A DNA stretch of 43,092 bases from Acidobacteria bacterium RIFCSPLOWO2_02_FULL_67_21 (GCA_001767195.1 MEKU01000005.1:98126-141217), one strand, 5' to 3'. Positions 16,979 through 27,719 are shown, counted from the first letter of the stretch. Translations and numbers: made by a program. Notes: generated by a model from the letters alone, not told the origin.

Positions 16979-17542
16979 CTAGACTGCATCCTGATCGCTC
17001 CGGCTCCCCAGGTCCAGCCCGGCGCCGCCGATGTGGATGTCGTGCGCCTTGATTCGGTCCCTGAGCAGCCGCCGCGCCTGCCCGTAGAGGTGGCCGGGCA
17101 CTTCGAGGTGCCTGGCAATGCTGCGGAAGCGCGAAATCAGGATCAGCGTCACCGACTCCCCCTCTTTCCAGGAGACGGCCGAGATCTGGCCCCAGGGCAT
17201 GAACCCGCTGTCGGACCAGACGCCGTCCTGATAGAACCCCCGCGCGATCCGGGTGCTGAGCGGCACCGCGTAGCCGAAGTACAGGAACATCATCACCTCG
17301 CCGAACAGCTGCCCCGGCGAGCGGCCGAGGATGAAGATCTTCACGATCAGCAGCAGGCCGAGCACGGCGCCGAGCGCCAGCGCGAACCCGTAATAGCGCG
17401 GTTTCGGGTTCTCCCAGATCAGCAGGGCGGAGGACTTTCGGCTGTGGAAGCGGAGCAGATCCGCCGTGACCTTGACGTTGGCCGCAAAGAACCCCACGCC
17501 GAACATGAAGAGCAGCTGCGGCAGCAGGAACTCCGGCGCCAT
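16979..17542 (-). CDS. Small membrane protein, DUF5673-like
   Basis: 187 residues with three hydrophobic segments near the N-terminus: [40 protein letters not shown] and a weaker one at [12 protein letters not shown]. The soluble C-terminal part reads [19 protein letters not shown] and [20 protein letters not shown], a pattern resembling DUF5673/PH-like bacterial membrane proteins. I cannot assign a role. It follows Ku's promoter region on the same strand with a 27-base gap, but a functional link with Ku is not shown. Confidence 0.75.
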   Translation of the reverse strand: MAPEFLLPQLLFMFGVGFFAANVKVTADLLRFHSRKSSALLIWENPKPRYYGFALALGAVLGLLLIVKIFILGRSPGQLFGEVMMFLYFGYAVPLSTRIARGFYQDGVWSDSGFMPWGQISAVSWKEGESVTLILISRFRSIARHLEVPGHLYGQARRLLRDRIKAHDIHIGGAGLDLGSRSDQDAV

Positions 17543-17561
17543 ACGATCAGGGTGACATACA

Positions 17562-17607
17562 CAAATCCCAAATCCCAAATTCCGCCTCCGCCGCAGGCTA
17601 CGGCGAG
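17562..17607. repeat. AAATCCC-type dispersed repeat, family B
   Basis: This is the intergenic copy of the element also found inside uvrC (11388-11433, 45 of 46 bases identical). A shorter diverged copy lies inside uvrA (29841-29870). It lies in the divergent promoter region between the small membrane protein gene and the DUF255 lipoprotein gene. Confidence 0.88.
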
Positions 17608-17647
17608 GCTGATGGTGCAGAATGTGAGGGCAGGAAGACCTGTCCCG

Positions 17648-19681
17648 ATGAGCCCCGCCCGCCGTCTGCTGCTCCTCGCGCTGTGCGCCGCCGGCGCCGG
17701 CTGCCACCAGGCGGGCCCCCAGGCCAATCGCCTGATCGCCGAGAAGAGCCCCTACCTCCAGCAGCATGCGCACAACCCGGTCGACTGGTACCCCTGGGGT
17801 GCTGAAGCGTTCGAGAAGGCCCGGCGCGAGGACAAGGCCATCTTCCTCTCCATCGGCTACTCCACGTGCCACTGGTGCCACGTGATGGAGGCCGAGTCGT
17901 TCTCCAATCCGGAGATCGCCGCGTTCATGAACCAGCACTTCGTCTCGATCAAGGTCGATCGGGAGGAGCGTCCCGACCTCGACCGTCAGTACATGAACTA
18001 CGTGATCGGGGTGAGCGAGGGCGGCTGGCCCATGTCGCTCGTCCTGATGCCGGACCTGCGGCCGTTCTTCGGCGCCAATTACCTGCCGCCCGACGATCGC
18101 GACGGCCAGGTAGGCTTCCGCACGCTGCTGCAGCGCATCGCCACGCTCTGGGAGACCCGCCGGAGCGACGCGCTGCGGGCCGCGGCCGACGGCACACAGG
18201 CGCTCGAGGCGCGGAGCGCGCTGACGCGCGGAGCGGCCACGGCGCCGGATGAGGCGGAGCTCGATCGCACGTTCGAGGATCTCAGCGCCAGCTTCGATGC
18301 CTCCGCCGGCGGCTTCGGCGGCGCGCCGAAGTTTCCCCGGCCGGTGGTGCTGAACTTCCTGATGCGCTACTACGCGCGCACCGGGTCCGCACGCGCGCTG
18401 GACATGGCGCTGGAGACCCTGCGGGCCATGGCGCGCGGCGGCATCCGCGATCATCTGGGCGGAGGCTTCCATCGGTATGCCGTCGATCGCGAGTGGCGCC
18501 TTCCCCACTTCGAGAAGATGGTGTACGACCAGGCGCAGCTGGCCGCCGCCCTCGTGGATGCCTATCAGGCCAGCGGCGATGCCCTCTTTGCCGATCTCGC
18601 GCGCGAGACGCTCGACTACGTCCTCCGCGACATGCGCGATCCCGAGGGTGGCTTCTACTCGGCCGAGGGCGCCGCGGTCCTCAGCGAACGTCACTCCGTC
18701 GAGGAGACGGCGGGTCGCTTCGGCGTCTCCGGGCGGGACGTGCGTGCCAGGCTGGCTGCCGCGCGGCAGATCCTCTTCCACGCGCGCGGCTCCCGGCCCC
18801 GCCCGGCACGCGACGACAAGGTGCTTGTCGCCTGGAACGGCCTGATGCTGTCGGCGCTCGCGAAGGCCTCGGTCGTCCTCGACGGACCGACGTATCGCGA
18901 CGCCGCGGTCGCCGCCGCCCGCTTCCTCGAGCGCCGCCTCTACGACCCCGCCACGGAGACGCTGGTACGGCGCTATCGGGCGGGCGATGCCGCCGTCGCC
19001 GCCCTCCTGGAGGACTACGCCTTCCTGATCCAGGGGCTGCTGGATCTCTCTGAAACGTCCTTCGACCCACGCTGGCTCGCGTGGGCGCTGCGGCTGCAGG
19101 CGCAGCAGGACCGCTGGTTCTGGGACGACCGGGAGGGCGGCTACTTCTCCACCCGCGCGGATGCCGCCGACCTGCTCACCCGGGTCAAGGAGGAGTACGA
19201 CGGCGCCGGGCCGTCGGCGAACTCGGTCTCGACGATGAACCTGCTGCGATTGTGGCAGTTGACGGGTCAGCAGAGGTGGCGCGACCGGGCGGACGCAACG
19301 TTCCGTGCGCTCTCGCCACGGGTCGCCCGGTCGGGCCTGGCGCTGCCCCAACTGCTGGCCGCGCTCGAGTTCTCGCGCTCGCATACCACGCAGATCGTCA
19401 TCGCCGGCGACCGCGACGCGCCAGACACGCGCGCGCTCCTGAAGGTCGTCCACGATCGGTTCATCCCGAACCGGATCCTCGTGCTCGTCGAGGAGGGGCG
19501 GCAGCAGGAGCTCGTCGCCGCACAGGTGCCGTTTGTCTCGGGAATGGGCCGCCGCAGCGGCCGGGCCACGATCTATATCTGCGAGAACTCCGTGTGCCGG
19601 CTGCCGACCGCCGACCCGGCCGTCGCCGCGCGCCTGCTGGACGGCGCCCGGGGACATAACCAACGTAGTGCCCGGCTTTAG
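17648..19681 (+). CDS. DUF255/YyaL-type thioredoxin-fold lipoprotein
   Basis: 677 residues. A lipoprotein signal ([15 protein letters not shown]) precedes the conserved DUF255 start [21 protein letters not shown] thioredoxin-like domain carries CHWC at residues 74-77 in [16 protein letters not shown]. The remainder is the (alpha/alpha)6-type region seen in YyaL/spermatogenesis-associated protein 20 homologues ([54 protein letters not shown]). The biochemical activity of the family is not established. The ATG is chosen because the lipobox follows it at the right distance. The final residues (QRSARL) and TAG stop are encoded by a REP element. Confidence 0.93.
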   Translation: MSPARRLLLLALCAAGAGCHQAGPQANRLIAEKSPYLQQHAHNPVDWYPWGAEAFEKARREDKAIFLSIGYSTCHWCHVMEAESFSNPEIAAFMNQHFVSIKVDREERPDLDRQYMNYVIGVSEGGWPMSLVLMPDLRPFFGANYLPPDDRDGQVGFRTLLQRIATLWETRRSDALRAAADGTQALEARSALTRGAATAPDEAELDRTFEDLSASFDASAGGFGGAPKFPRPVVLNFLMRYYARTGSARALDMALETLRAMARGGIRDHLGGGFHRYAVDREWRLPHFEKMVYDQAQLAAALVDAYQASGDALFADLARETLDYVLRDMRDPEGGFYSAEGAAVLSERHSVEETAGRFGVSGRDVRARLAAARQILFHARGSRPRPARDDKVLVAWNGLMLSALAKASVVLDGPTYRDAAVAAARFLERRLYDPATETLVRRYRAGDAAVAALLEDYAFLIQGLLDLSETSFDPRWLAWALRLQAQQDRWFWDDREGGYFSTRADAADLLTRVKEEYDGAGPSANSVSTMNLLRLWQLTGQQRWRDRADATFRALSPRVARSGLALPQLLAALEFSRSHTTQIVIAGDRDAPDTRALLKVVHDRFIPNRILVLVEEGRQQELVAAQVPFVSGMGRRSGRATIYICENSVCRLPTADPAVAARLLDGARGHNQRSARL

Positions 19682-19708
19682 CCGGGCTGAAGCCCGGCAC
19701 TACGTACG
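19664..19708. repeat. REP-like family A palindrome at the DUF255 gene end
   Basis: Arms CGTAGTGCCCGGCTTTAGCC and the complement of GGCTGAAGCCCGGCACTACG differ at two positions. The element overlaps the last codons and TAG stop (19679-19681) of the preceding gene and lies before the convergent thymidine kinase gene. Confidence 0.88.
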
Positions 19709-19736
19709 GAGCTGGAGCCCGCGGGGGATGCTCCGC

Positions 19737-20318
19737 TCAGCCCCGGCTGCCGTCGAGCCTCGGATCGAAGCACCGGCGGCACCGCGCCTCGTAGGTCCCC
19801 TGGGTGCCGAGCAGCACGCGGTCCTCGCTCGCCACGAGCCGCTGCGTGTGGTTGGCGGGATTGCCGCACACCATGCAGATCGCGAGCGTCTTGGTGATGA
19901 ACTCGGCGACGGCCAGCAGCTGGGGCATCGGCTCGAACGGCCTGCCCAGATAATCCTGATCGAGCCCGGCCACGATCACCCGCTTGCCGCGGTCCGCCAG
20001 CGCGTTGCAGACGGCCGGCAGCTCGGCGTCGAAGAACTGTCCTTCGTCGATCCCGACCACCTCGGTGTCGGCCTCCACCTGATCGAGCAGCGCGCGGGCG
20101 CCCGTCACGGCGGTCGACGGAATCCGCATCTCGCTGTGCGACACGATGTGATCGTCGGCGTAGCGGGTGTCGAGGACCGGCTTGAAAATCTGCACCTTCT
20201 GACGGGCTATCTGCGCCCGTCGCAGCCGGCGGATCAGCTCCTCGCTCTTGCCGCTGAACATGCTGCCGACGATGACTTCGATCCAGCCCTGATTGGCGTC
20301 GCGCTTGACGATGTCCAT
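19737..20318 (-). CDS. tdk: Thymidine kinase
   Basis: 193-residue type II thymidine kinase that phosphorylates thymidine to dTMP in nucleotide salvage. The P-loop is GSMFSGKS (18-25), the catalytic base is E92 in GIDEGQFF, and the lasso/zinc domain contains CMVC and CRRC cysteine pairs. [11 protein letters not shown] is the substrate-binding segment. It lies 14 bases downstream of the EF-P gene on the same strand, so the two are probably co-transcribed. Confidence 0.96.
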   Translation of the reverse strand: MDIVKRDANQGWIEVIVGSMFSGKSEELIRRLRRAQIARQKVQIFKPVLDTRYADDHIVSHSEMRIPSTAVTGARALLDQVEADTEVVGIDEGQFFDAELPAVCNALADRGKRVIVAGLDQDYLGRPFEPMPQLLAVAEFITKTLAICMVCGNPANHTQRLVASEDRVLLGTQGTYEARCRRCFDPRLDGSRG

Positions 20319-20332
20319 GGGACAGTAGACAG

Positions 20333-20896
20333 TCAGGCTCTCGACAGGTACTCCCCGGTTTCCGTGTTCACCCGGATCGTATCGCCTGGGTTGACGAACG
20401 GCGGCACCTGCACCACAAGGCCGGTCTCGAGCGTCGCCGGCTTGACCTGCGCGCTGGCCGTGGCGCCCTTGATCCCCGGCACCGTGTCGAGCACCTTGAG
20501 GTCCACCGTCTGCGGGAGCTCGATCCCGACCGGCTCGGTCCCGTAGAACTCGACCAGAATCGTCATCTCGGGCTTGAGGAAGCTCACCGAGTCGCCGAGC
20601 GCCTCGCTGGAAATGTGGACCTGCTCGTACGAGCTCGTGTCCATGAAGTAGAAGTCGTCACCATCCCGGTAGAGATACTGCATCTCGCGCTCGTCGAGCG
20701 TCGCCCGCTCGATGAGATCCTCCGAGCGGAGCTTCTGGTCCACGAGCGTCCCGCTGCGGATGTTCCGCAGCTTCACGCGGACGAAGCCGCGCAGGTTGCC
20801 GGGGGTGACGTGCTGGAGCTCGAGAATCCGCAGCAGATCCTCGCCCATCTTGACCAGCATGCCCTTCTTCAGCCGCGTTGCCTGTACTGTCGCCAT
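20333..20896 (-). CDS. efp: Elongation factor P with Asn at the modification position
   Basis: 187 residues with all three EF-P domains: the KOW-like domain I (about 1-65), OB domain II ([20 protein letters not shown]) and C-terminal OB domain III ([31 protein letters not shown]). EF-P relieves ribosome stalling at proline runs. In E. coli, K34 in PGKG is beta-lysylated, and some lineages use Arg there. Here the loop reads [10 protein letters not shown] with N34 at the tip, so neither lysine nor arginine modification is possible at that position. R36 is close by. The upstream GGAG is near the edge of a CTACCA-type repeat. Confidence 0.94.
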   Translation of the reverse strand: MATVQATRLKKGMLVKMGEDLLRILELQHVTPGNLRGFVRVKLRNIRSGTLVDQKLRSEDLIERATLDEREMQYLYRDGDDFYFMDTSSYEQVHISSEALGDSVSFLKPEMTILVEFYGTEPVGIELPQTVDLKVLDTVPGIKGATASAQVKPATLETGLVVQVPPFVNPGDTIRVNTETGEYLSRA

Positions 20897-20903
20897 GATC
20901 TCC

Positions 20904-21010
20904 AGGTGGTAGGTGGTAGGTGGTAGCCGGTAGCCAGCAGTGAACGCTCCATCCTATCAACTACCCACGATCGACTACCATCTCGTGCTACCGGCCTACC
21001 GGCTACCAGC
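20904..21010. repeat. CTACCA-type family D inverted repeat region
   Basis: Three tandem GGTGGTA units (from 20904) are followed by GGTAGCCAGCAG. Inverted versions (CTACCACC-like, CTACCGGCTACCAGC) appear at 20971-21010. It fills the divergent efp/hsp20 promoter region and resembles 2323-2357. Confidence 0.7.
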
Positions 21011-21032
21011 CGGGAGGTGCTAGCATCAAAAC

Positions 21033-21431
21033 GTGGCGTTTGCACGCTGGGATCCGATTCGCGATCTGCTGGCCATCCAGCAGCGGCTCGCCCAGTTCGC
21101 GCCAGGGCCCACAGGGTGGGTTCCCCCGGTCGACCTCCACGAGACCGCGGAGCAGTACATCCTGATCGCCGAGGTGCCGGGGCTGCAGCGCGACGACCTG
21201 GAGATCCGGCTGCACGACGGCCACCTGGTGCTCTCCGGCGTCCGGCGCGAGCCGCCCGTCGCGTGCGAGCAGTATCACCGGATCGAGCGCGGCCACGGGT
21301 CGTTCAGCCGGACGTTCCACCTGCCGCTCCCGGTGGACGCGGACCGCATTGTCGCCGACCTGCGCGACGGCGTGCTCACGATTAGCTGCCCGAAATCCGA
21401 CTCGGTCTCGCGGCGTATCCAGGTGAAGTAG
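21033..21431 (+). CDS. Hsp20/alpha-crystallin small heat shock protein
   Basis: 132-residue ATP-independent chaperone that holds unfolding proteins. It starts with WDPIRDLLAIQQRLAQF, as many bacterial Hsp20 proteins do, followed by the alpha-crystallin domain VDLHETAEQYILIAEVPGLQ, LHDGHLVLSGVR, and GSFSRTFHLPLPVDAD, then DGVLTISCPK. The C-terminal IXI motif is reduced to RRIQVK. The GTG at 21033 is the only reasonable start. It lies four bases upstream of the HtrA-type protease gene, forming a protein-quality operon. Confidence 0.94.
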   Translation: MAFARWDPIRDLLAIQQRLAQFAPGPTGWVPPVDLHETAEQYILIAEVPGLQRDDLEIRLHDGHLVLSGVRREPPVACEQYHRIERGHGSFSRTFHLPLPVDADRIVADLRDGVLTISCPKSDSVSRRIQVK

Positions 21432-21435
21432 TCCG

Positions 21436-22614
<1,179 letters not shown>

Positions 22615-22661
22615 GGCTGAAATACCCGAGATGGTCGTACGGTCGGCGGCCGATTCCGGTC

Positions 22662-22768
22662 AGTAGTGCCCGGCTCTAGTTTAGCCGGGCTGAAGCCCGG
22701 CACTACGTACGGGTACGTAGTGCCCGGCTTTAGAGCCGGGCGGAAGCCCGGCACTACGTGCGGGTACG
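22662..22768. repeat. Tandem REP-like family A pair
   Basis: Two palindromes, 22662-22709 and 22714-22768, each pair AGTGCCCGGCT with a later AAGCCCGGCACT. The first contains an extra CTAGTTTAG and the second TTTAGAG, so they are related but not identical. The second reaches the TGA of the minus-strand leuA gene (22769-22771). Confidence 0.88.
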
Positions 22769-24019
22769 TCAGACCCCGTGCCCGTAGCCGGTCTCGTGCA
22801 GCGCGTGCGGCGCGGCCGACGGCGTATCGAACGGATCCACCGGCGCGGCGGCCTGCGGCTGGGACGTCCGGACGCTGCTGACGACGGCGACGATGTCGTC
22901 GTCGGTGAGCTGCTTGCGGTCGTCGGCAATCGCCATCAGCGCGCGGTAGACCTCGATGAGCTCCGCGCCCTCGACCTCGAGCCCCAGGTCGTTGCAGCGC
23001 TTCTGCACCGCGTGGCGGCCCGAGTGTTTGCCGAGCACCAGCGGGTTCCACGGGGCGCCGACGTCTTCCGCACGCATGATCTCGTAGGTGCGGCGGTCCT
23101 TCAGGATGCCGTCCTGGTGGATGCCGGCCTCGTGCGCAAAGGCGTTCCGGCCGACGATGGCCTTGTTGACCTGCACGCCCTGGCCGGTGAGCTTCGTGAC
23201 CATCTCGCTCGACGGGTAGATCTCCTTCTGCTCGATGCCGACGGCGTACTGCAGGCGATCGCGCCGCACGTGAAACGCCATCACGATTTCTTCGAGCGCC
23301 GCATTGCCCGCACGCTCGCCGATGCCGTTGATGGTGCACTCGACCTGCCGCGCGCCGCCCTGCACGGCCGCAATCGAATTGGCGACCGCCAGGCCGAGAT
23401 CATCGTGGCAGTGGGCGCTGAAGACGACGCCATCGGCGGCCGGCACGCGCTCGCGTATCCGCGTGAAAAAGTCGCGCGTCTCGTCGGGCGTGCCGAACCC
23501 GACGGTGTCGGGCAGGTTGATCGTGGTGGCGCCGGCCGCGATGACCGCGTCGACCACCCGGCACAGGAACTCGAAGTCGCTGCGGGTGGCATCCTCCGCC
23601 GAAAACTGCACGTCGTCGGTATGCTGACGCGCGAAGCGGACGGCGTCGACCGCGCTCTCGAGGCACTGCTCCCGGGTCATGCGAAGCTTCGCCTGGAGGT
23701 GCAGATCGGAGGTGGCGATGAACGTGTGAATGCGCCCGCGCGCGGCCGGCTCGATCGACCAGGCGGCCTTCTCCAGGTCGGCGCGATGGCAGCGGGCCAG
23801 ACAGGCGATCACCGGCCGCCGGATCTCCATCGAGATGCGGCGCACCGCTTCGGCGTCGGCCGGGGAGGCGATCGGGAACCCCGCCTCGATGATGTCGACG
23901 CCCAGCCGGTCGAGCTGGCGGGCGAGCTGCAGCTTTTCGGACACACGAAGCGAGAAGCCGGGCGCCTGCTCGCCGTCGCGGAGCGTCGTGTCGAAAATGC
24001 GGACGCGGTTCTCGCTCAT
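22769..24019 (-). CDS. leuA: 2-isopropylmalate synthase lacking the regulatory domain
   Basis: 416 residues. Catalyses the first step of leucine synthesis, acetyl-CoA plus 2-ketoisovalerate. The HMGL-like TIM barrel is intact: RIFDTTLRDGEQAPGFSL, IEAGFPIASPADAEAV, metal-binding HCHDDLGLAVANS and NGIGERAGNAALEE. Subdomain residues (FAHEAGIHQDGILKDRRTYE, LGKHSGRHAVQKR) follow. Typical LeuA is about 515 residues, ending in a leucine-binding regulatory domain. Here the protein ends after a 30-residue Pro/Ala tail, and a REP pair begins at the stop. The ATG at 24019 has GGGAG upstream. Homocitrate or citramalate synthase is less likely given leuCD nearby. Confidence 0.9.
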   Translation of the reverse strand: MSENRVRIFDTTLRDGEQAPGFSLRVSEKLQLARQLDRLGVDIIEAGFPIASPADAEAVRRISMEIRRPVIACLARCHRADLEKAAWSIEPAARGRIHTFIATSDLHLQAKLRMTREQCLESAVDAVRFARQHTDDVQFSAEDATRSDFEFLCRVVDAVIAAGATTINLPDTVGFGTPDETRDFFTRIRERVPAADGVVFSAHCHDDLGLAVANSIAAVQGGARQVECTINGIGERAGNAALEEIVMAFHVRRDRLQYAVGIEQKEIYPSSEMVTKLTGQGVQVNKAIVGRNAFAHEAGIHQDGILKDRRTYEIMRAEDVGAPWNPLVLGKHSGRHAVQKRCNDLGLEVEGAELIEVYRALMAIADDRKQLTDDDIVAVVSSVRTSQPQAAAPVDPFDTPSAAPHALHETGYGHGV

Positions 24020-24105
24020 GGTCAACTCCCAGCCTGCCCCGCCGTAGCGCAAGGCGCGAAGGCGGGTCCCTGCCAGTAGACGCGACCCGGGGCCATAATG
24101 TCAAA

Positions 24106-24140
24106 ATGATAATTATTCTCGTTGAATCAATTATTATTAT
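24106..24140. promoter_or_regulatory. AT-rich imperfect palindrome between leuA and lysR
   Basis: ATGATAATTATT and AATTATTATTAT flank CTCGTTGAATC in the divergent leuA/lysR gap. LysR-type regulators bind imperfect dyads with T-N11-A cores in just such gaps. This is the only AT-rich stretch here, so it is the likely promoter and regulator site for both genes. Confidence 0.55.
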
Positions 24141-24153
24141 GGGCTGAAGCCGC

Positions 24154-25050
24154 ATGGAACTGGGCGAATTGCGGGTTTTCCTCCGGGTGGCGGCCGAGCG
24201 CAGCTTCTCGCGCGCCGCCATGAAGCTGCACCGGACGCAGCCGGCCGTGAGCCAGGCCGTGCGCCGGCTCGAGGAGAGCGTCGGCGAGCGGCTCTTCGAC
24301 CGCGCCACCAAGGACGCCACCCTGACCGATGCCGGCCGGCTCCTCCGCGACTATGCCGAGCGGCTGCTGCGCCTGTCGGAAGAGGCCGAGTCGGCCGTCA
24401 AGGAGCTGCGCGACCTGCGCCGCGGCCGCGTGCTCATCGGCGTGAACGAAGCCTCGGTGCACGTGGCGCTCCCCCTCATCCAGCGGTTCCGCGACGCCCA
24501 CCCGCTCGTCCATGTGGACGTCCGGCGGATCCCAGCGCGCCAGATCGGCGCTGAAGTCGCCCAGGGCAGCCTCGACTTCGGCGTGCTCACGTTCCAGCCC
24601 GCCGAGACGCGGCTCGGCTCGATCGTGCTCGGCCAGGACGAGCTCGTCATGCTGGTGCACCCCGGCCATCCGCTGGCGCAGGCGAAGGAAGTGACGCTGG
24701 CCGAGTGCGGGCGCCAGACGGTCATCGCCCACAACGACCCGTCGCACGTGCGCGATCGGGTGCTGCGGCTCTTCGAGCAGCACCGCATCCCGGCGAACAT
24801 CCTGATCTCGCTGCCGAGCCTCGAGGGGATCAAGCGTGCGGTGAGCATGAAGATGGGGGTGGCGCTGCTGCCGCGCCGCTGCGCGGAGCTCGAGATCGCC
24901 CGCGGCGAGCTGGTTGCGCTGCCGATGCCGGAGATCCGCCTCCGCCGCCAGGTGCGGCTCGTCTACCGGCGCGGCGGCGAGCGGTCGCACGCCTCGGCGG
25001 CGTTTCTGGCGTTAATCGAGAATCACCGGGGCGAGCGCGCGTCGTCGTAG
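24154..25050 (+). CDS. LysR-family transcriptional regulator
   Basis: 298 residues. The N-terminal winged helix-turn-helix (about 1-60: MELGELRVFLRVAAERSFSR, RTQPAVSQAVRRLEESVGE) is followed by the linker helix and a periplasmic-binding-type effector domain from about 90 (RRGRVLIGVNEASVHVALPL). It is divergent from leuA and flanked on its other side by convergent leuCD, so control of the leucine locus is likely. The effector cannot be told from the sequence. Confidence 0.92.
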   Translation: MELGELRVFLRVAAERSFSRAAMKLHRTQPAVSQAVRRLEESVGERLFDRATKDATLTDAGRLLRDYAERLLRLSEEAESAVKELRDLRRGRVLIGVNEASVHVALPLIQRFRDAHPLVHVDVRRIPARQIGAEVAQGSLDFGVLTFQPAETRLGSIVLGQDELVMLVHPGHPLAQAKEVTLAECGRQTVIAHNDPSHVRDRVLRLFEQHRIPANILISLPSLEGIKRAVSMKMGVALLPRRCAELEIARGELVALPMPEIRLRRQVRLVYRRGGERSHASAAFLALIENHRGERASS

Positions 25051-25051
25051 A

Positions 25052-25071
25052 GGCGGGCCGTCAGGCCCGCC
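25052..25071. terminator. Hairpin between lysR and leuD, containing the leuD stop
   Basis: A perfect 8-bp stem GGCGGGCC/GGCCCGCC with loop GTCA, starting right after the lysR stop codon. The minus-strand TGA of leuD (25061-25063) is in the loop, so LeuD's last codons are inside the hairpin. It could end both convergent transcripts. There is no T-run. Confidence 0.6.
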
Positions 25072-25681
25072 CCTGGAATCCCGTCACGTACGGAAGACGC
25101 TGCCCGACCGCGTCCACCTCTTCGTAACGCTCCAGCAGCAGCCCGGTCGTATCCCAGGCGCCGGTCGTCAGCGCGTCCCGTGCGTGCGCGGGGAGCGCGA
25201 TCGGACAGCTGAAGCCGTCGAGCGTGCACGTGCCGGCCTGCAGATCCAGCCGCAGGCGCACCGCCGGCTGCGCCTCCACCCGCGTCATCAGCTCGCGCAC
25301 GTGCTCGGGCGCCGCGGTGACGCACGCCAGACCGATCATCAGCGAGTTGCCGAAGAAGATCTCCGAGAACGACTCGCCCAGCACGGCGCGGATCCCCCAC
25401 CGCTGCAGGGCCTGGGGCGCATGCTCGCGCGAGGAGCCGCAGCCGAAGTTCCGGTTGACCAGCACGATCGACGCGCCGCGGTACTGCGGGTTGTCGAAGG
25501 GATGCCGCGACGCCGCAGCGCCGGCGGCGCCGGCCCGCTCATCCTCGAACAGGTGATCCTCGAGGCCGTCGAAGGTCACCGAGCGCAGAAAACGCGCCGG
25601 GATGATCCGGTCGGTATCGACATCGTCGCCGCGCATGGGGAGCGCGGTGCCTTCGATCCTGGCGATCTTCTGCGCGCCCAT
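25061..25681 (-). CDS. leuD: 3-isopropylmalate dehydratase small subunit
   Basis: 206 residues. Forms the isopropylmalate isomerase with LeuC and supplies the swivelling domain that binds substrate. Family segments are GDDVDTDRIIPARFL, VLVNRNFGCGSSREHAPQAL and FGNSLMIGLACV. The ATG overlaps the leuC TGA by one base (TGATG), so translation is coupled. An alanine-rich insertion (ERAGAAGAAASRHPF) lies between the first two conserved segments. The C-terminus falls in a hairpin. Confidence 0.95.
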   Translation of the reverse strand: MGAQKIARIEGTALPMRGDDVDTDRIIPARFLRSVTFDGLEDHLFEDERAGAAGAAASRHPFDNPQYRGASIVLVNRNFGCGSSREHAPQALQRWGIRAVLGESFSEIFFGNSLMIGLACVTAAPEHVRELMTRVEAQPAVRLRLDLQAGTCTLDGFSCPIALPAHARDALTTGAWDTTGLLLERYEEVDAVGQRLPYVTGFQGRA

Positions 25682-27096
25682 CAGGCCTCCACCTGCTCGG
25701 CCACCAGACCGCGAACATCGGTGATTTCGCCGGCAACGGCGGCGGCCGCCACCATCGCGGGACTCATCAGCAGCGTACGGCCCGTGGGACTCCCCTGCCG
25801 CCCCTTGAAGTTGCGGTTCGAGGACGAGGCGCACACCTGCGGCCCGACGAGCTTGTCCGGATTCATGCCAAGACACATGGAGCAGCCGGCCCCGCGCCAC
25901 TCGAATCCGGCGTCGCGGAAGATCTGATCCAGCCCTTCCTGCTCCGCGGCACGCTTGACCGATGCGGAGCCGGGGACGACGAGCGCGTTCACGTGCGGCG
26001 CCACACGATGGCCACGGACGATGCGCGCGGCCTCGCGCAGGTCGGACAGCCGCGAATTGGTGCACGACCCGATGAACGCCACGTCGATCTTCATGCCGGC
26101 CACCGGCTCGCCCCCCTTGAAACCCATGTAGCCGAGCGCATCGGCAACCGCCTTCGCGTCGCTGCCGGCGGCACGCTCGGTGGGGACGCGGCCCGTCACC
26201 GGCACCGACTGGCCCGGGTTGACGCCCCAGGTCACCACCGGCGCCTGCTCCCCGGCCCGCAGCACCACGTCGTCGTCGTACCGTGCGTCGCGGTCCGACG
26301 CGATCGCCTGCCACCATGCGCGGGCGCGATCGAAGGCCTCCCCCTCGGGAGCGAACGGCCGTCCCTTGAGGTACTGGAACGTCGTCTCGTCGGGGTTCAC
26401 GTAGCCGACACGCGCGCCCCCCTCGATCGACATGTTGCAGATCGTCATCCGCTCGTCCATCGACATCCGCTCGATGGTGTCGCCCGCGTACTCGTAGGCG
26501 TAGCCGACGCCGCCGCCGACGCCGAGCCGGTTGATGATCGACAGGATGACGTCCTTGGCATAGACCCCGGGCGACAGCAAGCCGGTGACGCGGATGCGGC
26601 GTACCTTCATCGGCTCCATCGCCAGACACTGCGACGCCAGGACGTCGCGCACCTGGGACGTGCCGATCCCGAGCGCGACGGCGCCGAACGCGCCGTGCGT
26701 CGACGTATGGCTGTCGCCGCAGGCAATCGTCATCCCCGGCTGCGTCAGGCCGAGCTCGGGGCCGATCACGTGCACGATGCCCTGGCGGCTGTCGTCGAGC
26801 CCGGCCAGGCGGATGCCGAACTCGCGGCAGTTGCGCTCGAGCGACGCAATCATGTCCTCGGCCAGCAGGTCGAGAAACGGGCGGGCCCGCTCGCGCGTCG
26901 GCACGATGTGATCGACGGTTGCAAACGTCCGGTCCGTACGGGCAACGCGCCATCCCCGCGCACGCAGCGCGTCGAACGCCTGAGGTGAGGTCACCTCGTG
27001 GACCAGGTGAAGGCCGATGAACAGCTGCGTCTGGCCGGTCGGAAGCGTGCGGACGGTGTGGAGGTCCCACACCTTCTGCAGCAGTGTTTTTCCCAT
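25681..27096 (-). CDS. leuC: 3-isopropylmalate dehydratase large subunit
   Basis: 471 residues, the normal bacterial LeuC length. An aconitase-family [4Fe-4S] enzyme that isomerises 2- to 3-isopropylmalate in leucine synthesis. The cluster ligands are C345 in GSCTNSR and C405 and C408 in GCSMCLGMN, matching E. coli positions within two residues. [17 protein letters not shown] and [20 protein letters not shown] are conserved active-site segments. It forms a coupled pair with leuD. The mpg stop lies 18 bases downstream of the leuC start, on the same strand. Confidence 0.97.
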   Translation of the reverse strand: MGKTLLQKVWDLHTVRTLPTGQTQLFIGLHLVHEVTSPQAFDALRARGWRVARTDRTFATVDHIVPTRERARPFLDLLAEDMIASLERNCREFGIRLAGLDDSRQGIVHVIGPELGLTQPGMTIACGDSHTSTHGAFGAVALGIGTSQVRDVLASQCLAMEPMKVRRIRVTGLLSPGVYAKDVILSIINRLGVGGGVGYAYEYAGDTIERMSMDERMTICNMSIEGGARVGYVNPDETTFQYLKGRPFAPEGEAFDRARAWWQAIASDRDARYDDDVVLRAGEQAPVVTWGVNPGQSVPVTGRVPTERAAGSDAKAVADALGYMGFKGGEPVAGMKIDVAFIGSCTNSRLSDLREAARIVRGHRVAPHVNALVVPGSASVKRAAEQEGLDQIFRDAGFEWRGAGCSMCLGMNPDKLVGPQVCASSSNRNFKGRQGSPTGRTLLMSPAMVAAAAVAGEITDVRGLVAEQVEA

Positions 27097-27113
27097 GGAT
27101 CTATTTCAATGTA

Positions 27114-27719
27114 TCACCGGGACACGGCTGGATGCCCGGTCACCCAGCAGCGCCAGGGCCGCTCCACGCCGACGCGGATGCCGATCCGCGGCCCCCACGA
27201 GACCGCCGCCGCCTCACCACTCCAGTCTTCAATCGCAAGCCGGCCGCTCGACACCAGGTCGAGCCGGTTCTGCGCCAGGGTGATACCCAGTGCGCGGGTG
27301 AGATTGCCGGGGCCCCGGCAGAGATCGTGGTCGGAGAGGTCGCCGCCCGGCCGGGCGCGGCGGCGCCGCATCGCCGCGAGCCCTTCGAGCGGATGCAGCG
27401 CGCGGACCAACACGGCGGCCGGGCATCCTTCCGTCTCCGTGACGGCGTTCACCAGATAGTGGATCCCATAGTTGAGGTACACGTATGCCACGCCCGGTGG
27501 ACCGTAAAGCGGCGCATTGCGCACGGTCGGGCCGGGCGCGGCGTGACACGCCGGATCGTCCTCGCCGATATAGGCCTCGGCCTCGACAATCATGCCGGCG
27601 GCGAGGCCGCCCCGCATCCGATGCACGAGCACCTTGCCCAGCAGCTCCTTGGCGACCACCAGCGTGGGCCGGTTGTAAAACGACCGCGGGAGCACGGGAT
27701 AAATGGGGTCGGAGGTCAT
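27114..27719 (-). CDS. mpg: 3-methyladenine DNA glycosylase (AAG/MPG family)
   Basis: 201 residues. Removes alkylated purines in base excision repair. Conserved segments are LPRSFYNRPTLVVAKELLGK, IVEAEAYIGEDDPACHA with the catalytic Glu, NAPLYGPPGVAYVYLNYGIH and LCRGPGNLTRALGI. The frame is open to 27770, but everything before MTSDPIYPVLPRSF is encoded by a long inverted repeat. I place the start at the ATG at 27719, which lies in that repeat; a GTG at VLPRSF is an alternative. It sits downstream of uvrA on the same strand, so two repair genes are linked. Confidence 0.93.
   Translation of the reverse strand: MTSDPIYPVLPRSFYNRPTLVVAKELLGKVLVHRMRGGLAAGMIVEAEAYIGEDDPACHAAPGPTVRNAPLYGPPGVAYVYLNYGIHYLVNAVTETEGCPAAVLVRALHPLEGLAAMRRRRARPGGDLSDHDLCRGPGNLTRALGITLAQNRLDLVSSGRLAIEDWSGEAAAVSWGPRIGIRVGVERPWRCWVTGHPAVSR

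Noticed and set aside
16067-17647. Upstream extension of the DUF255 frame opposite Ku and the small membrane protein
   Set aside because: The extension is antisense to real genes; the lipoprotein signal begins at 17648.
17543-19663. Upstream extension of the small membrane protein frame, antisense to the DUF255 gene
   Set aside because: No domain content, and a normal membrane protein start is found at 17542.
22662-22768. CRISPR array
   Set aside because: Only two related palindromes, no equal spacers, and the same unit occurs singly elsewhere; it is a REP pair.
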